Source of the DNA: SFEL01 sp963640685
GTDB taxonomy: Bacteria > Bacillota > Clostridia > Christensenellales > CAG-138
Direction of reading: 5' to 3'
DNA: 64,000 nucleotides
NCBI GenBank assembly: GCA_963640685.1
Contig: CAVIAA010000001.1
Location: forward strand, 1 to 64,000
Shown here one piece after another: positions 56,764 to 64,000 of this stretch; positions within the stretch are counted from its first letter, which is position 1, and the number at the start of each line of letters is the position of its first letter. Below the pieces are notes generated by a model. That model saw nothing but the letters and a program-made list of their open reading frames with translations. It made no database searches and had not been told where the DNA came from. A program made the translations under genes and the position numbers.

Positions 56764-57561
56764 ATGAAGCTGGCGATAAGCGCGCCAAGGGGAAAAATGG
56801 GCAGGCTTGTAACGAGAGAGGCGCTCAAGCGCCCCGATGAGTTTGAAATCGTGGGCGGCATAGGCCCAAAGGGAAGGGATTACATCGGCAGGGACATGGG
56901 CGAAGCCGCAAAGACGGATGTCGTTGGGGCAAATACCTATGACGACGTTGAAAGAGTAGTTGCAATGAGCGACGGCGTTGTCGATTTTTCCACGACCGAA
57001 TGTGCAATGGAGGTTGCCCGCGCCTGCGTAAAGTACAAAAAGCCGCTTATGATGGGCACGACCGGCTTTACGGAGGAGCAGATGGCCGAGCTTGAGGAAT
57101 GTGCAAAGATAATACCGATACTCATTGCGCACAACACCTCAAAGGCGGTAAACCTTGTTTATGAGATCGCCAGAATGCTTACAGAGGCAATAGGCAGCGA
57201 ATCCGATATAGAAATAATCGAAATGCACGACAGCAAAAAGCTGGATGCGCCGAGCGGCACCTCAAAGGAGCTTGGCGAGATAATCGCCGGCGTTCGCGGC
57301 GAGAGCCTTGCAGATGTTGCGGATTACGGCAGGAAGGGCAAGGGGCTTCGCCAAAAGGATCATATAGGCTACCATTCCGTGAGGGCGGGCAACATTGCAA
57401 GCTCGCATACCCTGATGTTTGGAATGGAGGGCGAGCGCATAGAGATAACCCACCACGCATACGACTACGGGACATTTGCAAAGGGCGCGCTGGACGGCAT
57501 ACTTTTCCTTCAGGGAAAAGAGCCGCGCGTATATGCGTATAAAGAGGTTCTCGGGCTTTGA
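56764..57561 (+). CDS. dapB: 4-Hydroxy-tetrahydrodipicolinate reductase
   Basis: NAD(P)H-dependent step of lysine and diaminopimelate synthesis; in spore-formers also toward dipicolinate. 265 residues. Nucleotide site: LAISAPRGKMGRLVTREAL; active site: EIIEMHDSKKLDAPSGTS, where most enzymes have E-x-HH-x2-K-x-DAPSGT, so the second His is Asp here; GMEGERIEITHHAYDYGTFAKGAL closes the domain. It is 27 nt after selD with GGAGG. No other dap genes are adjacent. Confidence 0.95.
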   Translation: MKLAISAPRGKMGRLVTREALKRPDEFEIVGGIGPKGRDYIGRDMGEAAKTDVVGANTYDDVERVVAMSDGVVDFSTTECAMEVARACVKYKKPLMMGTTGFTEEQMAELEECAKIIPILIAHNTSKAVNLVYEIARMLTEAIGSESDIEIIEMHDSKKLDAPSGTSKELGEIIAGVRGESLADVADYGRKGKGLRQKDHIGYHSVRAGNIASSHTLMFGMEGERIEITHHAYDYGTFAKGALDGILFLQGKEPRVYAYKEVLGL

Positions 57562-57576
57562 TTGAATCATGAACAC

Positions 57577-57605
57577 GCCGGACGGAACGCCGCCCGGCTT
57601 TTTTT
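57577..57605 (+). terminator. Terminator of selD-dapB
   Basis: Stem GCCGGACGG / CCGCCCGGC with one A-C mismatch, AACG loop and seven T. Confidence 0.87.
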
Positions 57606-57617
57606 ATTTACACGCCT

Positions 57618-57884
57618 TTATACGCTCGCGCTGGTTTTATTATCCTTGAGCAGGATATACGGCGGAACATTGAGCACGCGGGCTATGTTGAAAAGCAGCT
57701 CAATGGAAAAAGGACGCGCCATGTTCGGCGCTTCTATAAAGCTGATATGCGTTCGGCTTACGCCGGCACGCTCTGCAAGCTGCGCCTGCGTAAGCCCCGC
57801 CATTCGCCTGTAATGTGCTATGTTCATGCCTATCATATAATAATAATCCACGTTTTCAAACGCTATTTTCATTGAGTGAGACAT
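57618..57884 (-). CDS. XRE-family transcriptional regulator
   Basis: 88 residues, a single Cro/CI-type HTH: NIAHYRRMAGLTQAQLAERAGVSRTHISFIEAPNMARPFSIELLFNIARVLNVPPYILL. ATG at 57884 with GGAGG 6 nt upstream. It diverges from the VWA protein gene, whose promoter contains a small palindrome, so it is the likely regulator of that gene. Confidence 0.9.
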   Translation of the reverse strand: MSHSMKIAFENVDYYYMIGMNIAHYRRMAGLTQAQLAERAGVSRTHISFIEAPNMARPFSIELLFNIARVLNVPPYILLKDNKTSASV

Positions 57885-57977
57885 CACATACCTCCGTCTT
57901 GTCAGAATTTTAATCTAATTCTTCTATTTTCTTTTTGGAGTATCGTCAACACGTTGAGGCAAATTAACAGATTGCCA

Positions 57978-58006
57978 TTGCAAACTAACGGTTAGCGTGA
58001 TAAAAT
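57978..58006 (+). promoter_or_regulatory. Promoter of the VWA gene with internal palindrome
   Basis: TTGCAA and TAAAAT with a 17-nt spacer. The spacer contains CTAAC-G-GTTAG (57985-57995), a perfect 11-bp palindrome well placed for repression by the divergent XRE protein. Confidence 0.65.
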
Positions 58007-58042
58007 ATGCAACTATGAAGATTCGGAGGTGGACAGAAAATC

Positions 58043-59857
58043 GTGAAAAAACTTTTGAAAAAATTATTGTCTTGCGCAATGGCAATGACGATGACGCTGG
58101 GTGTGCTTACGGCAACGGGCACGGCGTTTGCCGAGCAGACAGCAACAGAAGAGACAGCGAACAACGTTAAGCTGGACGTTTCAAAATCCAAGCAGGCAAC
58201 CAATCTCGACAGCAGCTTTGAATCCCGCGTTACCCTGTCTCTGCCCTCGGCGGAGTATAAGGGCAATCTGGATGTGGTGTTCGTACTGGACGGCTCAACA
58301 AGCACTGACGAAGATAATCTTGCCCGCAACGCCGCTGTGTTGCTAAAAGAATTGAACGAGTTTGAAAATCTTAACGTAAAGGTCGCCTTGGTGATTTTCG
58401 GCGGCAGTACCCCGATTCTATACAATGGAAGCGGTGAAGGGCTTGTCCCCCTCACTGGGGACAGTTTAAGCACGATAACAGGTGTGCTTACTGATAAATC
58501 CTATGATGGCAAACCCGGTCGCAGCGGCAGCAACCTTCAGGCCGGCGTGAAAGAAGCGCAAAGAATACTGGATGCTGACACCGCCGTGGCAAGCAGCGAT
58601 AAATATATGATACTCCTTACAGACGGCGGCGCCCGTATGTGGGTGAATGATAAGGGGGAGGCTCTGTTCCAGACGTATGCTCCGAACGGCAGTATCCTTT
58701 GGAACTCCAACGAGGACTTCTACCAGCGTTACATAGAGCCTGGAAAAACGGAATTGCGTGGGTTCGATGCTGTTTGGAATGCCGGTAATACTGATGCCGA
58801 CTTTGCAAAGTACAAGATGACCGAGGAGCAGAGCAAGGAAGAAGACGCTGTTAGTAAGGCCGCTAATTGGGATACCGTTCTTAATGATGACGATTATTAC
58901 ACGGCTCTTGAGGTCTCGACCTACTACGCCGCAACGTCTATTAAAGAGGCTGCTGAAAAATGCCACGTTATTTGGGTGGATTATCCCTACCACGATGGTA
59001 AATATGCAGAGTATACCAATTCCTTCAAGTCCTGGCTGGCGACTAACGGATACATTACGCGGTACGACAGCACAGAGACGACGACAACGACAACGGCGAG
59101 CAGCGCCATTCAGACCGCTTCGATAGAGCAGCCCGTAGCCGTTGCGTTAAAGGCGATGAGTACGAGCGTGACTTTTACGGCAAATAATATCGATTCGACC
59201 GGCGGAACGGGCACGAGCAGCATTGGAATTTTTGAAAAGGTAAAAGATCAGCTCGTTCAGGTCGTTGCCGCGGGGTCTAAAGTGATTGACTACATGGGCT
59301 ATGTTGCGAATGATTACAACATGGACTTCATAAACGACATAAGCAAGCTGGAGCTGACGGTGAACGGTAGCGCGCTCAATAAGACTAAAATTAGTAATAA
59401 CAGCTACGGCTTCGGGAAAAATGAAGATGGGTCTGATTCCTACCGCTATGTACTTACTTATACCCGGGACACTGCTGCCGACGATGAACACTTTACTTGG
59501 GAAATAAACGAAGCAATCACCAAGGATATGAAGGTTCAGCTTACGTACAGCGTTAAGCTGACCAACCCCAAGAGCGCGAGCGGCACCTACGGCGAGTATG
59601 ACGCATACGGAACGAATAACTTCAGTGGATTGTATACCAACAACCAATCCGTGCTTACACCGGTGGACAGCAACGGTAAAATAAGGCCGAATGAGGAGTT
59701 CGCAAAGCCGACGGTTTCATATACCGTAAGAAGCGGCAGCGACGGAAGATATTACCCGACGCCGACGCCGTCTCCCGTTCCGGTTGCGGTCGTTCTGCCC
59801 AAGACCGGCGATATGACGATATGGCAAAGCATACTCAGCTTCTTCGGGATAGAATAA
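58043..59857 (+). CDS. Exported VWA-domain surface protein with short LPKTG tail
   Basis: 604 residues from a GTG start with GGAGG about 13 nt upstream. Signal peptide with AFA-E cleavage near residue 30. VWA domain about 75-310: MIDAS DGSTS in VVFVLDGSTSTDEDN, RSGSNLQAG and MILLTDGG. A Thr-rich linker (about 350) and beta-rich domains follow. The C-terminus has PTPTPSPVPVAVVLPKTGD, then only MTIWQSILSFFGIE: an LPXTG sorting motif without the usual longer hydrophobic stretch and basic tail. It may be truncated, or released. Codon use is mixed, with more ATT than neighbours, hinting at transfer. Adhesion is inferred. Confidence 0.82.
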   Translation: MKKLLKKLLSCAMAMTMTLGVLTATGTAFAEQTATEETANNVKLDVSKSKQATNLDSSFESRVTLSLPSAEYKGNLDVVFVLDGSTSTDEDNLARNAAVLLKELNEFENLNVKVALVIFGGSTPILYNGSGEGLVPLTGDSLSTITGVLTDKSYDGKPGRSGSNLQAGVKEAQRILDADTAVASSDKYMILLTDGGARMWVNDKGEALFQTYAPNGSILWNSNEDFYQRYIEPGKTELRGFDAVWNAGNTDADFAKYKMTEEQSKEEDAVSKAANWDTVLNDDDYYTALEVSTYYAATSIKEAAEKCHVIWVDYPYHDGKYAEYTNSFKSWLATNGYITRYDSTETTTTTTASSAIQTASIEQPVAVALKAMSTSVTFTANNIDSTGGTGTSSIGIFEKVKDQLVQVVAAGSKVIDYMGYVANDYNMDFINDISKLELTVNGSALNKTKISNNSYGFGKNEDGSDSYRYVLTYTRDTAADDEHFTWEINEAITKDMKVQLTYSVKLTNPKSASGTYGEYDAYGTNNFSGLYTNNQSVLTPVDSNGKIRPNEEFAKPTVSYTVRSGSDGRYYPTPTPSPVPVAVVLPKTGDMTIWQSILSFFGIE

Positions 59858-59877
59858 AATAAACGCGCAAACGAAAA

Positions 59878-59910
59878 GGGGCGGCTCGCTGAGCCGCCCC
59901 AATGTTTTTT
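59878..59910. terminator. Bidirectional terminator
   Basis: Perfect ten-pair stem GGGGCGGCTC / GAGCCGCCCC with a GCT loop; T-run on the right for the VWA gene and a shorter one on the left for the convergent lipoprotein gene. Confidence 0.88.
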
Positions 59911-59924
59911 GCTTTGCTGCCGGT

Positions 59925-61379
59925 TTAACCCGTGTATCCAAGCTCGGCAAACCAGTCGCTTTCGGGCTTGCCGTCGATCTGCCATACGGAGTCGGCGTCA
60001 TCGCCCTTGCTTATCTCGATCTTGGCGGTGCGCCCGTCCTCGGTCATGAGGTCAACGTAGCTCTGCATATCCGTTCCCATCAGGAGGAAACGGTCGCCCT
60101 TCTTGCCCTCGCCGGTGCTCTCATCGCCGTAGGTCAGCTTAAGGCCGCTCTTGCTGAGCTCAAGCGCCGCATCGTCCCATGCCTCGGAGAAGTTCTCGTA
60201 AACCACGCTGTAATCGCCGCTGCGAACGAAGCCAAACTCGTCTCCGTTTTCGCCTGTTGCGAGCATGAGGTTGCAGGAGGCGGTGTACTTGCCGAGCATG
60301 CTTATCTCGGTAAGGAGGCTTACGCTGCCGTTGCCGTGTACGCCGGTCACGACGCCGTCAATGGCGGCTTTCTTGAGCTGTCCGTCCTGAATCCTGTATA
60401 CGTAGGTGATGTTGTTGCCGGAGTCTGCCTTGCCGTAGATGTAAAGCTCGGTGTACTCATCGCCTACCGTGGTGTTGCCGATATGTATGCTGTCGTTGCT
60501 GAGCACGAGGGACTCTATTTCGTCCTTTACCTCGCTGCCGTCGATATCAAAGCTGACGGTAACGCTGCTCTCGCCGCTCTGGGTAACGGTAAAGTCGACA
60601 TAATCCGCGTTCTCGCCCGCGTGGAGTGAATCCTTGCTGCCGATGTCAACGCCCTTCCACTGGTATATACCAAGCTCATTTTCGTTAACTGCCGATTTTA
60701 CGCTGTATTTGAACTGACCGGCGTTGTCCGCATCCTGCAGTACAAATACCATTCCGCCCAGCCTTTCGCCGTTGCCGAGGTAAAGCCCGGTGTTTACGGT
60801 CACATAGTCGCCTTCCTTTACGATGCTCTCGATAACGGTCAGCGTATCGCCGCTGTCGGAAGGCGCCAGCTTAAGCGTCTCGGTCGCTTCGTCGTAGGTG
60901 ATGTAGTCAGCGTAGAGCTCGGGAATCGAGCGCAGGTCGCGGCTGCCGAATGCCGCAGCGGCGTAGTCCTGCATCGTAGTCTCGGCCACGGTAACATAAC
61001 CCTGCTCGTCCTCGGTAACGGTGGGCTCTTCTGCCTCGGGCTGTATGCTCATGCCCCAGTTTACGCCGGTGAGGTAGAGGGCGGACCAGAAAAACGTAAG
61101 GTCGCTCGGGTCATATTCGGAGTCGCTGTCTATCCCGATGGAGCGCAGTATGGAGTCCATTATGGGCAGCATGGCGTTTACGGCCTTTGTATCCTCGTCG
61201 CTCAGCGGGCTTTCGTCCAGAGAGACAGGCTCCTCGGGCCTGATCTGCCCGGCAGAGATTACCTCCTGCTCCTGCGCCGGCTGCTCGCTCTCGGCGGTTT
61301 TGTCGCTTGTAGTTTGGTTCGGTGTGCAGGCTGATACGCAGAGCATAACTGCTATGATCACAGCAAACAGCTTTTTCAT
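59925..61379 (-). CDS. Lipoprotein of unknown function
   Basis: 484 residues with a lipoprotein signal ending in VSAC (Cys18). A Glu/Gln-rich spacer (about 20-60) follows. The remainder is acidic and beta-rich with no motif I recognise; only two Cys occur in the mature part besides the lipid-bearing one or fewer. AAGGAGG precedes the ATG. It has its own -10 box with extended TGT at 61431-61436 (minus). It could be a sensor or binding protein, but the sequence gives no function. Confidence 0.8.
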   Translation of the reverse strand: MKKLFAVIIAVMLCVSACTPNQTTSDKTAESEQPAQEQEVISAGQIRPEEPVSLDESPLSDEDTKAVNAMLPIMDSILRSIGIDSDSEYDPSDLTFFWSALYLTGVNWGMSIQPEAEEPTVTEDEQGYVTVAETTMQDYAAAAFGSRDLRSIPELYADYITYDEATETLKLAPSDSGDTLTVIESIVKEGDYVTVNTGLYLGNGERLGGMVFVLQDADNAGQFKYSVKSAVNENELGIYQWKGVDIGSKDSLHAGENADYVDFTVTQSGESSVTVSFDIDGSEVKDEIESLVLSNDSIHIGNTTVGDEYTELYIYGKADSGNNITYVYRIQDGQLKKAAIDGVVTGVHGNGSVSLLTEISMLGKYTASCNLMLATGENGDEFGFVRSGDYSVVYENFSEAWDDAALELSKSGLKLTYGDESTGEGKKGDRFLLMGTDMQSYVDLMTEDGRTAKIEISKGDDADSVWQIDGKPESDWFAELGYTG

Positions 61380-61642
61380 GTTTTTCCTCCTTAAAAATTA
61401 AAAAAGGTGAAAGCAATGCTTCCGCAAGCTATTATAACACCTGCCGTGGCTTTTGTGTTTTAATAATTCGTTAAAAGTTACAACATTAGTTTTTTGAACC
61501 GCACCGAAAACGACATGATATACTCGCGGCTGTCAAATTCAGTACAATTTTGCAATAACCGAAAAAAGGCCGGAATGCGGCGGCTTTTCGCAGAACAGAT
61601 TGAGCCGTGCCACATGCCTTTTACATTTCATTATTTGTTAAT
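61380..61642. other. Intergenic region between two divergent units
   Basis: About 260 bp. It holds the minus-strand -10 box TATAAT (61436-61431) of the lipoprotein gene and an imperfect GGCCG/CGGC hairpin near 61566-61585. A 67-codon open frame at 61494 has no ribosome site or protein-like composition. Nothing else is seen. Confidence 0.4.
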
Positions 61643-61671
61643 TTGCTTTGTTGGTGGTTATGTATTAAAAT
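61643..61671 (+). promoter_or_regulatory. Promoter of the LolD/MacB-type operon
   Basis: TTGCTT and TAAAAT with a 17-nt spacer, 40 nt before the ATG. Confidence 0.55.
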
Positions 61672-61711
61672 CCAGTGTGAGTCATAAGGTTCGTTAAAGG
61701 AGCGGTGATAG

Positions 61712-62461
61712 ATGGACAGCATACCCAAGGTCAGGGCAGAGGCGAAGCAGAAGCCGATAATCGACCTGAGGAACGTTAAAAAGATATACCGCGTTGGCAG
61801 CGTTGACGTGCACGCGCTAAGGGGGGTAGACCTCCAGATAATGCCCGGGGAGTTTTGCTGCATGATCGGTCGAAGCGGCAGCGGCAAATCCACCCTGCTG
61901 AACATGCTTGCGGGGCTGGAGCCCGTTACCTCCGGCGAGGTGGTCATAAACGGCAAGCACCTTGAGCGGATGACGCAGGCGGAGCTGATACTCTTTAGGC
62001 AGAAGTACGTCGGGTTTATATTTCAGTCTTTTAACCTGATGCCGTACTACACAGCCCTTGAAAACGTTGCGTTTCCGCTCTCGTTCAGGGGCGTTCCGTA
62101 TGAAAAGCGCATGAGCCTTGCAAAAAAGGCGCTTAAGGACGTTGGCCTGGAGAGCCACATGCAGCACATGCCGGGGCAAATGTCCGGTGGTCAGCAGCAG
62201 CGCGTCGGCATCGCCCGCGCCTTGGTGACAGATCCGGAAATAATCTTTGCGGATGAGCCGACGGGCAACCTGGATTCCAAGACGTCGGACGAGGTGATGC
62301 GGAGCATGTGCGAAACGGTCAAGAGCCACGGCAAGACCTTCATAATGGTAACACACGATCCGAACATGGCGGCTTATGCCGACAAGGTCATAAACATACT
62401 GGATGGGCGCATAACCGATACCTACTACAACGAGCACAAAAACGGCGGAGGAAAAGAATGA
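61712..62461 (+). CDS. ABC transporter ATPase, LolD/MacB type
   Basis: 249 residues. Walker A GRSGSGKST, Q-loop FIFQSFNLMPYYTALENVAFPL, signature MSGGQQQRVGIARALV, Walker B IIFADEPTGNLDSKT and H-loop VTHD. The phrase DEPTGNLD and the NLMPYYTALENV segment place it with LolD/MacB/FtsE-like ATPases that work with FtsX-type permeases. The next gene overlaps its stop (ATGA), and the permease is expected beyond the window. Export or mechanotransmission rather than import is likely. Confidence 0.94.
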   Translation: MDSIPKVRAEAKQKPIIDLRNVKKIYRVGSVDVHALRGVDLQIMPGEFCCMIGRSGSGKSTLLNMLAGLEPVTSGEVVINGKHLERMTQAELILFRQKYVGFIFQSFNLMPYYTALENVAFPLSFRGVPYEKRMSLAKKALKDVGLESHMQHMPGQMSGGQQQRVGIARALVTDPEIIFADEPTGNLDSKTSDEVMRSMCETVKSHGKTFIMVTHDPNMAAYADKVINILDGRITDTYYNEHKNGGGKE

Positions 62462-64000
62462 AACGGGTTATTACTGTAATTCTGGCGATAATGATGGTGC
62501 TTTCTGTAAGCAGCTTTGCATATGCGGAGAATGTCACCATCAGCGGTGCAAAAGAGAACAGCTATGTTGAAAACAACGGCAGCGTCAGCATGAACATCCA
62601 AATAAATAACCAGACCGGCAAATCGCTGCAGTTGGTGTCCATTCAACCGAACGGCGGATATCTTACCAGTGTTTCTTTTCCGACAGATAAGGACAGCTCG
62701 AGGGCGACTATTCCGTTCGGAAGTAGCATACTGAATATCACGGCGAACACCGGCGGTTCAGGAGAGACTCCGGGTACCCTGACATTTTATTTTTACTATG
62801 TCGACGATGGAGGCGAAAGCCACCCGGAAACGGCTACATATAGCGGATTTACGGTGGCGGAGCATATCGAACCTTCAACGACTCCGACAAGCAGCGCTTC
62901 GCCGCAGGCAACTGCTTCGCCGGAGAAAAAGGAAGATTCCGAGTTCAGAATAAAGACCACCAACATCGACTCCTACGGTCAGCTGGTGCCTACTCCTTCC
63001 GGCGACTACGGCGAGACGATAGGCGTTCGCCTGCCGCTCACCTGCACAAAGGGCATGGTATACGACATAAAGGTCTCTCCCGTGCTGAGCACGGATATTG
63101 AAAAGTTTCCCTTTGATATAGACCTCGTGGACTATAACCTGAGCTACCCGAACAGCCTTTACGCAGGGGCGGTCGTCGAGTTCAACTATACTTGGCGGCT
63201 GAGCAAAAAGGCAACGGTCGGCGTAAAGCAGGTTGACTTTAACGTGACCTACCGAAACGAGGACGGCGACCTTAAGACCGGCACGGTAAGCCTGTTTGTA
63301 AACGTTCGCAAGGGGCTTTCCGCAAGCACCGACAAGGACGCTACCGCCTCAGTGCCGAAGCTGATTATCGAAAGCTATAAGTTGAGCTCGGATAAGATAT
63401 ACGCGGGCGAGACCTTTAACCTTGAGTTTACAGTAAAGAATACCTCAAGCGAGACCGGCCTGCAGAACATTCAGATACACATTAAGGACGCCGCGGAGAC
63501 CGCGACCATAGTTCCCGCAAGCGGCGGCAGCAATACCCTCTACATAAGCAAAATAGCAAAGGGGGAGAGCAGCGCGCAGAAGGTCGCCCTTCAAACCGCG
63601 CCCGATGCCGCGGCAAAGGCGTATACCCTGAGCGTGGATTTCAGCTATGAATCCGCAGACACAAACGCCGCGCACACCGCAAATGAGACCATAGCGGTGC
63701 CGATACTGCAAAAAATACGCCTCAAGTGCGATGAGCCGACGGTATACGACGAGGTATCCTACATCGATTCCAGCACGAGTATGTCGGTCAAGATGTACAA
63801 TATGGGTCGCTCCAGCGTGTACAACTGCGCGGTTGACGTTGAGGGCGAGGGGCTGAAGCTCGAAGAAAGCTACTTTGGCGGTACCCTTACGGCGGGCTCT
63901 ACTCTTGCCGCTGATATATCCGTTATACCCTCTGTTGCGGGGGATATAAGCGGCAATATCGTGATATCCTACGAGGACGTATACGGCGAGCCGGGGGAGG
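62458..64000 (+). CDS. Exported S-layer-like (COG1361-type) protein, partial
   Basis: At least 514 residues, cut by the window end. A signal peptide ends near SSFAYA. Residues 30-140 form a beta domain, followed by a Thr/Ser/Pro linker with charged KKEDSE. Then several Ig-like repeats follow, with segments such as SDKIYAGETFNLEFTVKNTSSETGLQNIQIHIKD and SMSVKMYNMGRSSVYNCAVDVEGEGL. This recalls COG1361-type proteins found between MacB-like ATPases and FtsX-type permeases. Start ATG at 62458 overlaps the ATPase stop codon. The function is unknown. Confidence 0.85.
   Translation, partial: MKRVITVILAIMMVLSVSSFAYAENVTISGAKENSYVENNGSVSMNIQINNQTGKSLQLVSIQPNGGYLTSVSFPTDKDSSRATIPFGSSILNITANTGGSGETPGTLTFYFYYVDDGGESHPETATYSGFTVAEHIEPSTTPTSSASPQATASPEKKEDSEFRIKTTNIDSYGQLVPTPSGDYGETIGVRLPLTCTKGMVYDIKVSPVLSTDIEKFPFDIDLVDYNLSYPNSLYAGAVVEFNYTWRLSKKATVGVKQVDFNVTYRNEDGDLKTGTVSLFVNVRKGLSASTDKDATASVPKLIIESYKLSSDKIYAGETFNLEFTVKNTSSETGLQNIQIHIKDAAETATIVPASGGSNTLYISKIAKGESSAQKVALQTAPDAAAKAYTLSVDFSYESADTNAAHTANETIAVPILQKIRLKCDEPTVYDEVSYIDSSTSMSVKMYNMGRSSVYNCAVDVEGEGLKLEESYFGGTLTAGSTLAADISVIPSVAGDISGNIVISYEDVYGEPGE

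Noticed and set aside
61494..61697. 67-codon open frame before the LolD/MacB-type gene
   Set aside because: No ribosome site, overlaps the downstream promoter and has no protein-like pattern.
1..64000. CRISPR arrays, insertion sequences, phage genes, rRNA
   Set aside because: No regularly spaced repeats, transposase or integrase motifs, or rRNA-like sequence were seen on either strand.

Overview
The window reads as part of the chromosome of a spore-forming, Gram-positive anaerobe of the class Clostridia (Bacillota). The evidence is a sporulation sigma-K gene, the mreBCD-PBP2 cluster, a valyl T-box leader, near-consensus sigma-A promoters with AGGAGG ribosome sites, a CD1247-type acidic zinc-ribbon protein and a TAXI-TRAP transporter. 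The DNA is fairly GC-rich, yet isoleucine is written mostly as ATA in most genes. The organism uses selenocysteine. Two genes carry an in-frame TGA that must be read through: selD itself (16th codon) and a thioredoxin-fold lipoprotein (codon 192) whose redox motif becomes U-A-S-C.

Layout. 0.2-4.9 kb: TAXI solute-binding lipoprotein and fused TRAP permease, facing an NSS-family sodium symporter. 5.3-9.1 kb: polytopic GT-C-like protein, then cyclophilin, chorismate mutase and a family 2 glycosyltransferase. 9.1-12.1 kb (minus): Crp/Fnr regulator plus an SsuABC/TauABC-like ABC importer, with a perfect 16-bp palindrome at the start of the operon transcript; then tRNA-Glu(CTC). 12.4-17.7 kb: PAP2-like protein, CmpB-family membrane protein, LysE exporter, isochorismatase-fold hydrolase, M3 oligoendopeptidase, nitroreductase. 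17.7-20.9 kb (minus): thrC, an ApgM-family protein and a PheB-type ACT protein, probably the threonine branch with a non-orthologous homoserine kinase. 21-27.8 kb: GT4 glycosyltransferase, NSUN/RsmF methyltransferase, small membrane protein, T-box and valS, mntP. 27.8-30.4 kb: selenoprotein redoxin, a 46-residue CXXC peptide, a NapH-like 4Fe-4S membrane protein and a GNAT acetyltransferase, in one operon.

30.4-32.5 kb (minus): pseudouridine catabolism (psuK with an N-terminal HTH, then psuG). 32.6-37.5 kb: HerA-like ATPase, sigK, endonuclease IV-like protein, efp, CD1247-like protein, plsY. 37.6-39.2 kb (minus): orphan ABC binding lipoprotein and pgsA. 39.4-44.5 kb: PrsA-like foldase, AlaX-type editing protein, infC-rpmI-rplT with a leader attenuator and an ATA start, SpoU methyltransferase, half-size EamA protein. 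44.5-50.4 kb: maf, then mreB-mreC-mreD-mrdA. 50.5-53.6 kb: an FMN-binding membrane protein diverging from apbE, its likely flavin transferase, followed by a MATE exporter. 53.6-57.6 kb: TSUP permease and LysR regulator (minus), selD, dapB. 57.6-61.4 kb looks accessory: XRE regulator, VWA surface protein, unknown lipoprotein. 61.7-64 kb: LolD/MacB-type ATPase and a large exported protein that runs off the window.

Two signal patterns recur. Promoters are nested in terminator or hairpin DNA at about 24.2, 27.8 and 46.35 kb. At 5334, 27851 and 51244 the start codon lies only 6 nt past a -10 box with no Shine-Dalgarno site, which predicts leaderless mRNAs. No insertion sequence, phage gene, rRNA or CRISPR array was seen.
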